Positions 55,740 through 64,000 of a DNA stretch of 64,000 nucleotides are shown in pieces. The DNA lies in assembly GCA_037176705.1 (NCBI GenBank), contig CM073886.1:18126501-18190500 (forward strand), read 5' to 3'. The notes under the pieces were generated by a model, which was given only the letters and a program-made list of their open reading frames with translations, searched no databases and was not told the DNA's origin. Within the stretch, counting starts at the first letter, position 1; every line of letters starts with the position of its first letter. A program made the translations under genes and the position numbers. The stretch comes from Molossus alvarezi (Eukaryota > Chordata > Mammalia > Chiroptera > Molossidae).

Positions 55740-57110
55740 TTTAAATAAAAAGTGGCTTTGAGAATGTATGGTAGCTGTGCCTGGTTGCTCCTAAAAACGG
55801 CTACAGGATCTGCGGCTCTGGACGAAGGAGCACACCTTCCATCTCTGAGAAGAGATAGTCCCCCCCCAACCCCACTCCTCAGCTGCGCTGTGTCATTGTT
55901 CTCACACGGCCGGTGCCTTTCCCGGCCACCACCAAAAGGGCCACTGTCCTGAGTCCACGTCCATCTTCTTTCACCAAGTTCCTGGAGAGATGCCAATGAG
56001 TTTCCCCATTTACCTTTGCTGTGAAGGAAAGACCACAACATTGTGTTTTTCTTCTTTTTGCGGGTTTGTCTTCATTTCCATGAGTAACACTCAATTCCAT
56101 GAGTCTTACCATCACCAGCTCCAATATTTCTCTTAATACAGGCAGCACTGTCGTCATTGCTCTCCGGTGCCCCAGTAAGGGGAGCAGCTGCGAGCTCCCC
56201 CAGACAGCAGCTCCATTCTCAGCGGTTGTGTTAGCATCCAGTCCCTAAGGTAGTTCTTGGGCTCCGGCAGAGGGAGGGCGGACTGGCCTGGAACTGTGTG
56301 GGGACGCTCGGGATCTGGAGGGCGCGCAGAGCTCTTGCTGAGTTGCGGCCATGCAGGACGGTGGCCATCTTACTCCTTCCCTACACAGTTTCTTTGAGTC
56401 AGACATCCAGGTGCAGCCTTGCTGGAGCCTCTGCTGCAGGGTCTCCCGCAGGCTGCCATCAAGGGGTTCCACCTGGGGCTGCTGTCATCCGAAGGCTCAA
56501 CTGAGGAAGGACCTGTTTTCAAGCTTGCTGTCTTCTGTTCGCTAGAAGCAAGTCGCTAGGTTGGCTCACAGTCGAGGAGAGGGGAGCGCAGGGAGGGATG
56601 AGTGCCAGGAAGACGGGGTCGCAGGGCCCGTGTCAGGAGCTGCCCACCACACTGGAGTGGAGGGCGGTGGGGAGAGCGAGGCCGGGATGCATCCTGCAGG
56701 GACTTCCAGGCTGCAGCCAGAACTCGGAGATGATCCCAAACTAGAAGGGTTTTAAGCCAGGAGTCACATGGTGAGCTGTGTGTTTGGAAAAGATCAGTCT
56801 GACTGCTGTGTGGAGAGCGGACTGAAGGGGCAAAGGGACACGTGAGGGGAAACCATGGGAGGCTGAGGTCATCTGGGGAAGAAGTCATGGTGTTACGGAC
56901 CAGGGCAGTGGCAGGACGGAGGAGGAGAGGGGTCAGTGGTTTTGGAGCCCGGAGCACGTTCTGAGAAGCTGCAGACGAGGGCTCAGTGGTCCTCCCTGCC
57001 TCCAGCCCCTCCGTCTCCCTGAGCAGCACCCCTGCCCACATGGTCTCCCTATGCTGTCGTGGGCTGTAGGGATCTGCTACCCCTAAGCAGGCATTGATGC
57101 CAGAGAACAA
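55740..57110. other. No gene recognised; possible ancient repeat 56735-56960
   Basis: 'gggttttaagccaggagtca', 'aaaagatcagtctgactgct', 'gtgtggagagcggactgaag' and 'gaggctgaggtcatctgggg' are wording of the old repeat at 10075. Open frames up to 186 codons (56556-57116 minus) follow GC content and show no domain. Confidence 0.45.
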
Positions 57111-57114
57111 AGAC

Positions 57115-57330
57115 ACCCATCGCTAATGCTATAATCCTGGATCTAATTTATTTGTTATTTCCACTCATTTGAAATGCACCTGTTACCCCCCAGGCCTTTG
57201 AATACTATCAACAGCAACTACAGAGTCAAAGAGAAGCTGGAACCTTTGGGAAAACCCTCTGTTGTTCAAAGGGGAAACAAATAGAAAAAAAGTTGGTTGT
57301 TTTTTCCTCCCTAGATAAGTTATCAGAATA
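57115..57330. promoter_or_regulatory. Possible conserved non-coding element
   Basis: Repeat-free, with 'ggatctaatttatttgttat', 'tttccactcatttgaaatgc', and two TCF/LEF-like CAAAG cores ('ggcctttgaatac' and 'gttcaaaggggaaac'). Stops occur in all frames. Composition only. Confidence 0.35.
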
Positions 57331-57639
57331 GATGGCCAGGCTCAGGGACCTTCCCCAGGAGCAAGATCCCAAGATGTTTGCATTTTCTGTCCTCTTGATT
57401 CTAGTTCCTTCCTTCGCTCAATGTATTCAGATGACCCTGACATTTCATTGCGGAGGTTTTGAAAACACCAAACTGCTACTTTCCTCAGGCTAGGATTGCC
57501 CAGCACTCCTATCCGCAAAGTCCATTGGTAAACGTCTTCAGTATGGAGGCAGGCCAGGCGCTGCTATTGCTCAGCTGAGTATTGGGTTAGAGGCCGTTTG
57601 CTCCGCAGGGGGTGCAGTTGGGAGAACCTCACGACCCAC

Positions 57640-57810
57640 TGTCCGAGTCAAGCCCCGCTATGCATTTTATGATGTTAGAGGTACATCTCATTGCAGCCCC
57701 TCCAAGGCAATCCAGTCCTCTAACGGGCACTTGGGAGCATGAAAGAATCATTGCATTTCCAATTATTTGCTCTTCATTATTTTTTCTATTAAAATGAATG
57801 TGACTCAACG
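57640..57810. promoter_or_regulatory. Possible conserved non-coding element
   Basis: Repeat-free text from 'gctatgcattttatgatgtt' to 'tctattaaaatgaatgtgac', AT-rich, with 'atttccaattatttgctctt'. Composition only. Confidence 0.3.
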
Positions 57811-57814
57811 AAAG

Positions 57815-58800
57815 TGCAGTGTCAATCAGAGAGGGGCGGCTGGAGGAGAGAGGATGCGGTGGGGCCAGGACTGCAGGGGCTCGGCCAGGTCTACATGACC
57901 CTCAGGAGGAGGGGAACCAGGTCCCAGCAGGAGAGGTGCTTCCAGCTGGTATGGGAGGGAGGAGACGGTCTTCCATCTAAAGGAGGTGCTCACTTGTATC
58001 CTTTCATCATAAAGGTAACTTAGCCAATACAATGTTTCCTGCTAAGATGCTCTTAGAAGATCTCTTTTGAATGGAAAGATAAAGAAAGATAATTCATGGT
58101 CAGTAAATCAAGAACTGACGTGTGTGTTGGTCCTTCAAATCTATTGACAAAACCTCTCTCTCAGAAGTAGGTCAGGGAAAGAGACAAGAGACATATTTTG
58201 TTTCTTTTGTTTTTCAGTTAGTTATCCCTTTGTTCTGACCAGCCCCTGTCCAAATCACTATGCTATTATAATTTTGGAAGGATTGGGGTCCCTTATGTAT
58301 TTATTTATTCATGTGGATTACTCTCCCTCTCCAAACCCTGGTGGAGGAAGGCATTTTGTGGACGTGGTTAAAGCTCCCTTTCTGAAACTTCATTGACTTA
58401 AAGGGGAACGTGAGGGACCCAGTGTTCCTAGGGGACAGGAAACGTGTTCTCTTAGACCAGGTGCCTGACCAAGGCTTGGCCACCTAAAGACAGGACAGCT
58501 GCACTGGGCACGGAGTGAGCACATGAGAGCAAGGCGGTGGGAGCTGGAGCTGGGCAGGCGGTCCCACAGGGGCCCGCGTCCAAGGCTGTGGGCGGGGGCT
58601 GGGCAGGGCACACCAGGACACCCGGGACACGGGCACACAGCGTTGTGGGTCCTGTGGATGCATCGATCAGCTCTGTAGGAACTGGTATCATACATCTTGT
58701 TCTGATTAATTCTGATGAGGATTGGGGAAGCTTAGCAGAGGAAAGGGGATTTACAAGCTCGGCCAGACTTGAAGGTATCGAAAACGTGGCCTATTTGTTT
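57815..58800. other. No gene recognised
   Basis: Unique-looking. The minus frames near 58390-58695 are GC-driven and show no domain. Confidence 0.4.
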
Positions 58801-58804
58801 AAGA

Positions 58805-58930
58805 GTCTAGATTCCTGCCCCCACCCTTGGAGCTACTGAATCTGCATCTTCAGAGACAGGGCCCAGAAACCTGCCTTCCTAACCAGCACCCCAGCGATGC
58901 TGAGGCAGGTGGTCCCTTGAGGAATGGTGG
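58805..58930 (+). mobile_element. MER5-like hAT-Charlie MITE fragment
   Basis: 'gattcctgcccccacccttg', 'gagctactgaatctgcatct', 'aacctgccttcctaaccagc' and 'cagcgatgctgaggcaggtg' follow the MER5A order. Confidence 0.75.
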
Positions 58931-58934
58931 ATGA

Positions 58935-59505
58935 GCGATCCCCAAGAACCCTTCTTTCTCAAGGTCTTACGAGGAAAAGAGTCTCATCTGCAACCCCCAC
59001 AAAAACCTGTTTCCTGTCTCATCCATTTTAGTTCTTGATTAAACTCAGTCTGGCAAGTCGTTATATCTGATTACGTATTCATCTTCTGAGTCTGTTTGTG
59101 GGGGACAATTGATGACAAGCTCCTTGGGGGGCCAGGCCCGTCGCCTCCTGTCCTCCCATGACAGTCCCAGAAGAGACACCGGGCCTGGCCTCTCTCTGTG
59201 CACGTTTGGATGGTGGGGACACAGTGACATCTGGGGAAGACAAGGGACGGACATTAGGGGGGGCTGGGGCTGCTTGAAGGAAGTCTGTGGGCTTCGAGTT
59301 GAGAACTCAGATTAGTCCCTGCCAGAGTTAGAGTGTGAGGCAGTTTAGCAAATTGAAGCTTGCAGCAGATGTTTAATTAGTCGTGAGGCTGTGGGATGGC
59401 TGAAGTCTGAGGAGTGGGAGGGCAGCTCGGCTGCCGCCACAAGGGGCGTGGTCTCTGCAGCTGGGGCGAGGCTGGTCCAGGAGAGCCAGACCCCGCCTGG
59501 GTGAT
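58935..59505. other. No gene recognised
   Basis: Unique-looking sequence. Confidence 0.4.
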
Positions 59506-59514
59506 CCCTTGTTC

Positions 59515-59660
59515 CGGGCATTGTAGGGGGTTCGGCTGCACCTCTGGCCTCTACCTACTAGATTCCAGTGGCATTTACGCCCAAGTTGTGACAACCTGAA
59601 ATGTTTCCAGGCATTGCCAAGTGTCGCCCAGGGGCAAAAGCACCTGGCTGAGACACTGCT
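59515..59660 (+). mobile_element. hAT-like MITE (tentative)
   Basis: 'ctctacctactagattccag', 'aagttgtgacaacctgaaat', 'gtttccaggcattgccaagt', 'gtcgcccaggggcaaaagca' and 'gctgagacactgct' match a familiar short mammalian hAT-type repeat. I do not name it. Confidence 0.55.
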
Positions 59661-59664
59661 CTGA

Positions 59665-60770
59665 CCCAGCCTAGGCGGTCTCTTTCTCTCCGAGGACTTT
59701 TACTCCAGCTTCCTGGCTTGTCTCACGTCTCCGTCTCGTGCCTGGGTCCCCCCAGCACATCCACTGAGGGCTGTGTCCCTAATGAAAACGGGGTCATGGG
59801 ATGCTCTGAATGGCAGCTCTCCCTGGCCTTGGGCACCTGCAGAAGGATCCATGTTACCTGACATGATTGGAGGTCTCTAAAGATTAGAACCCTGTCTTCA
59901 CTTCTGGCCTTATCATCTACCACTGTCCCCCTCGCCCCCCCCCCCCCCCCGCTCACTCCACCCCAACCCCACGGCTCCTGCCATCTTCCTGACTGCCCCT
60001 CCCCACCCCCATGTCTCCTCCCATGGAGCCTTCATGATTGTTATGTTCCAGCCTACTAGACTTCTCTCAGCTCTTTGAACACACACACACACTGCTTCCT
60101 CTGCCCGAAACCTCAAGGATGGAGCCCCGAGGGGCCTGGAATAACATAAATCACCAGGAGGGTTTGTCCTCCTGGAAGAATACCAGTGAGCTCATTGTCC
60201 ACGTGGTTTGATCTTGTGTTCCCACCCAAATCCTATCATTGGAGATGGCTTTCTCAGAAATTACATAAGCCTCAGAGTGACAATGACTGTCTTCCCCACC
60301 CAGCACCTCCCAGCTCCCAACCCACCAGCTACCACCCACATCTTGCTGTGGGGGAAGGAAGAAGTCGGGAAATGCATTTTCTGGAAATGCCAGCCTCTGC
60401 CCCTCCCGGGAGGTTCCTGGTCCTCTTTTGAGAAAAAGGTGGCAGAACTGAGTTTTCCAGGGCTACTTATTTTCCTGGCGTCACTTCGGGGCTACAGGTG
60501 ACTTCAAGCTCAGCTCATCCGTCATTATTTAAGTAATGCTCGCTGGCCCAGGCAGGCCTCCCAGAGAGCAGGTACATCATGCTTATCTCCTGCACCCCCG
60601 CCTCCCTGGATCTGCCGGGTTCCTGGGGTGCAGTATGTTTCCAATACACACCCTGGAGTTGCTTGGAGCAGAGGATCCTGTAGGAGGCCGGGAGGGCCGC
60701 GGGGGAAGGCTGGCTCAGATTTCTGCTTTGGAAACAGGCACCGTGCTTCTGGCAGCCAGAATATCTGGAC
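59665..60770. other. No gene recognised; C-run at 59935-59950
   Basis: The pure C-run of 16 bases sits in pyrimidine-rich DNA. A short (CA)n lies at about 60080-60092. Confidence 0.45.
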
Positions 60771-60774
60771 TCTG

Positions 60775-60895
60775 GTTCTGGGGCTGGTTCTGGTCATGTG
60801 ACACTGGCCAAGTCACCTTGGTCTCTCTCAGCACCTGTTTCCTTATCTGGGAAATGGGAGCTTGGATGGAGAAATTTCTACATTCCTTGCAGCTC
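60775..60895 (+). repeat. MIR SINE fragment
   Basis: 'catgtgacactggccaagtc', 'tctctctcagcacctgtttc' and 'cttatctgggaaatgggagc'. Confidence 0.75.
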
Positions 60896-60944
60896 CCATG
60901 TTGGTGAGTGCCAAGTCACGATGCAGGCATAGCAAAATCCGCCC

Positions 60945-61085
60945 CACAGAACAGCAGCCACGGTTGTTCACACTGACTGAGCACCTTCCGCAGCCGCCTC
61001 AGTGAGCTCTCAGCCCTGTGGGGCGTTCTCTCACTATCTCACTTACAAGTGAGGCAAGGGGAGCCCCGAGAAGTCCATCTCCTTA
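60945..61085 (-). repeat. MIR SINE fragment (tentative)
   Basis: 'cactgactgagcaccttccg', 'cttacaagtgaggcaagggg' and 'gagccccgagaagtcc' suggest a reverse MIR. Confidence 0.5.
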
Positions 61086-61089
61086 CTCA

Positions 61090-61545
61090 CGATCCGTTAG
61101 AGAGATGCATTTCCCACCCAGGAAAATCTGCACCCCCAGGAGCGTTTGACAGTATCTGAAAACTTCTTGGCTTCACAGGTTGGAGAGGGGAGCTCTTCCT
61201 GGCATATGGAAATAGAGGCCAGCGATGTTGATAAACATCTGTAACGCCTGGAGAGCCCCACAGCAAGGAATTATCTGGCCCTATGTCAGCAGTGCCGAGG
61301 CTGAAACCCTACACACTAGACTCGGCTTATACTCAAATCGGCCAGTTCCGGAGTCCGTTTTCTGTACCGCCACATGCAATGGACTCAGACCCCAGATACA
61401 TTTCTCCACCCTCTGCTCAATACGCACCAGGGGAAAAAGTGTTAACAGAACCCACAGAAAATCTGACCAGACATCTAATGTCTCTAACTGGGAGGGGACT
61501 AAGAGTTTGATCCAGGACCCACTTTTTGTCAAAAGCCATTTTCCT
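61090..61545. other. No gene recognised
   Basis: Unique-looking sequence. Confidence 0.4.
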
Positions 61546-61548
61546 AGC

Positions 61549-61758
61549 CCAGCTGGTGTGGCTCAGTGATTGAGCATTGACCCAGAATATCTGGACCAAG
61601 AGGTCGCTGGTTCGATTCCTGGTCAGGACACATGCCCAGGTTGTGGGTCCAATCCCCAGTGGGGGGCATGCAGGTGGCGGCCAATTGATGTTCTCTCTCA
61701 TCGATGTTTCCATCTCTCTCTCACTCTCCCTTCCTCTCTCTGTAAAATCAATAAAGAA
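61549..61758 (+). mobile_element. Ves SINE, type without tail hairpin
   Basis: Head 'cccagctggtgtggctcagt', B-box-like 'gctggttcgattcctggtca', 'caggttgtgggtccaatccc', 'ccagtggggggcatgcaggt', CT-rich run and 'aaaatcaataaagaaa'. I could not find a convincing target duplication. Confidence 0.93.
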
Positions 61759-61904
61759 ATTTTTTGTTTTTAGTTTATGGCCAAGATTCTTTCAGCCCCT
61801 TTCCCTCCCAGTCATTAAATGTCCTATTGGTAGTATCTGGTCCTGACTCCCAGATGAAGATTTCCTATAGGTCTCCCCAATACAACTCAGAAAATACTCA
61901 TCAA

Positions 61905-62165
61905 GGGCTGTACCAACTGGAGTGTTCTGGGCTGCAACAACACACCTGGCTGACAGAGGCTTAACAACACAGCACTATCTCACTCAGCAGGAAGACTGGA
62001 GGCAGGTGGTTTCAGCACTAGCTCGTGGCATCAAAAAGCCTAACTTTGCTTTACAATTTTGCCTCACCACCCTCAGCACAGGTTCTTGCATCTTCTTGTC
62101 CATGGACTCATCATCACAAAACGGCTGCCACAACTCCAGACATCACGACCTCCCACTATGTTCCA
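61905..62165. repeat. Ancient interspersed repeat, family not assigned
   Basis: 'ggcagg' and 'aaaacggctgccacaactcc' then 'agacatcacgacc' are old-repeat wording. Weak call. Confidence 0.35.
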
Positions 62166-62169
62166 ATGC

Positions 62170-63640
62170 AGGGAAGTGGATCACTGGAAGCAGTTCTTCT
62201 TCAGGCTCTTTTTATCTGAAGAATTACATTCTGATAAGATGCCATCGATGGCGATCCTCCTCTTGCTGCTCATTGGCTATCGGGACTGGGAAATTACGGC
62301 AGACAAAGGAGAGATGGTTAGAAATGGCTATTGGGTAAACAGCCAACAGGGTCTGCCACAAGCACCTACCATGTGCCAGAGACTGTGCTAGACCCTGGGA
62401 ATAGTGACCAATGACTCGTGGTCCATTGCTTGCAGTCCAACTAATATCTAACTCAGTAATGCTCTCCCTCCCCACATCCAATGTCAGCAAAGAGTCACTG
62501 TATTTTAGAAACTGACCTAGGCACTGTCGTGAACCAGGTGACAAACGTAGGACCTCTTTTGGGCATCTCAGTCCCAGCCTCCTCCTGCCTCCCACCTCCC
62601 TGCAGCTCTGTCCTTACTTGAACCAGAGGCAGCACGTGTGCCCAGCAGTGAATCAGCCTGCTCTCTTAAAGAGCCTGGAAGAGCAGCTGCTCCCGGAGAG
62701 GCCGCCCCAGGTACGCTCTGCTGTGCTGCGCGGAAAGGCACCTCGCGCTGACTGGGCTGCGGGAGACCTGGTTCCGCATCGCCTCTCTCCTGCACCTTCA
62801 GAACGCCGGGAACACAGCCCCCCCTTTCTCATCACAGCTTTACATCCACACAGAGCTCTAGAAGAAAAGGCTCGGATGGAGGAAGGGGTACTGCGGGGAG
62901 ATCTGGGCTCACATGTGCGAGGGGATGTCAAAGGCATGAGAACTTAGGTTACTTAGAAGTGGGGCCAATGGTCAAAGGTGCCTGGAGGGGGCACGGCAGA
63001 GAGAAAGAACTCTCTAATAGCAATTGGGCTCCAGCATGGACCAGGCCATCTACTTGGGGAGGGAGTGAGTTCCCCGTCATGGAAAACATGAGGCAAAACC
63101 TGGAGGAGCGCCTCTCAGGGTTGCTCTGGGGGAGAGCCTGGGCTCTCAGAGGCCTTTCTGTAAATGAGGTGGCATGCCTCTCTCGCTTCTAAATGCCCTG
63201 GTCTCTTCCAAGCTCCTTGGCCATTGTGGGGGGTGAGCTTCCTGCCCTTGAGAGTGCTCGTAAAGCTGACCACTGCTTTTCAAGGGTGCTGGAGGGAGCA
63301 CCTCCCGGGCAGGTGAGGCATATTGAGCGTGTCCTTTAAAGAGTGTCTTCATCTGAGTCAGAAGATTTAAAGGAGAGTGAAGAAAGCGAAGACTCCCTGC
63401 ATGGAGGGTGGTGTGCACGCCTTCCCTTCTCCCTCTTCCTCTGGGAGCCACCCTGGGGGCTGATCTGGTCTCTGGGTGCCGAGGTCAGGCGAGTGCAGCC
63501 TCTGCAGTTCCCCAGCCCGGAATCTCTCACCTGCCAGACGTGAGAGCCCCGCAGGGACCCCAAGCCGAGTCACACTCTGCAGGTTAAGAGGGGTCCACTG
63601 TTCACTCCAGGTAGGCAGGGGCTAATGAGCGTGTGTTGGA
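62170..63640. other. No gene recognised
   Basis: 'ctaccatgtgccagagactg' at 62367 begins another piece of the old repeat seen at 32735. Frames at 62568-62947 are GC-driven and show no domain. Confidence 0.4.
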
Positions 63641-63649
63641 GTCCTGGCT

Positions 63650-64000
63650 TGGAATCATTTCTCTTTGGGACCTCTGGTGGATGGTGTGTAGTCTTGAATA
63701 ATTGTGTCTCCGAATGTGACCATGTCCTGAGAATCAAGGAATGTCACCTTACAAGGCAAAAGGGACTTTGCAGATGTGATTAAGTGAAGGATTTTGAGAT
63801 GGGAATTATCCTGGATTATCCAGGTAAACCCAGTGTAATCGCAAGGGTCCTTATAAGGGGCTGGTGGGAGGAGTCAGGGGAGGAGGTGACTCGTGTTAGG
63901 AGCTGCTGAGATCCTGAGATTGGGGTGAGACACTTGGAAGGGGAGGAAGGGGCCACAAGCCGGGGAGTGAGGACGACGGCTCTAGAAGCTGGGAAAGGCA
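63650..64000 (+). mobile_element. LTR-type ancient repeat, cut by the window end
   Basis: 'gaatgtcaccttacaaggca', 'aaagggactttgcagatgtg', 'attaagtgaaggattttgag', 'atcctggattatccagg' and 'cgcaagggtccttataaggg' match the family at 15470-15935, in the opposite orientation. It continues beyond 64000. Confidence 0.75.

Overview
This is mammalian nuclear DNA with no recognisable protein-coding gene of the host. The lineage is readable from the repeats. Eleven or more copies of a tRNA-derived SINE match the Ves family of bats. There is also a SPIN-type hAT miniature element (SPIN is known from vesper bats and a few other tetrapods), a young-looking L1 3' end, a pogo/Tigger transposon, and no primate Alu or rodent B1/B2. 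I infer a yangochiropteran bat, most likely Vespertilionidae. The species cannot be told from sequence reading.

Layout. 1-9.5 kb: ancient L1 and MIR remnants, two Ves copies, a MaLR-type LTR, and a minus-strand L1 that keeps the end of ORF2. 9.5-21 kb: old minus-strand L1, five Ves copies with clear target-site duplications, a tiny L1 insertion with a 16-bp duplication, and a Ves nested in a hAT element. 21-33 kb: L2, MIR and LTR relics, three more Ves copies, and a GAT-rich repeat array of about 560 bp with a 188-bp higher-order period. 33-37 kb: the quietest, most gene-regulatory-looking part, with AT-rich blocks that look conserved beside a CpG-dense patch. 37-50 kb: MIR/L2 relics, a SPIN element at 41.6 kb, stacked old L1 pieces with a Ves inside, and one weak exon-like segment at 46.2 kb. 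50.4-52.3 kb: a complete-ended Tigger element whose transposase has lost its catalytic core. 52-64 kb: two copies of one hAT family, possible conserved non-coding blocks, another Ves, and an LTR-type repeat running off the end.

The only large protein signal is transposon-derived: the Tigger transposase remnant (minus strand, 50685-51805) and the L1 ORF2 C-terminus (minus strand, near 9036-9505). All other long open frames look like chance or low-complexity frames. Family names were assigned by eye from remembered consensus features, not by alignment. Old MIR, L2 and L1 boundaries are approximate to tens of bases. 'Conserved-looking' blocks are a compositional judgement that needs a cross-species alignment.
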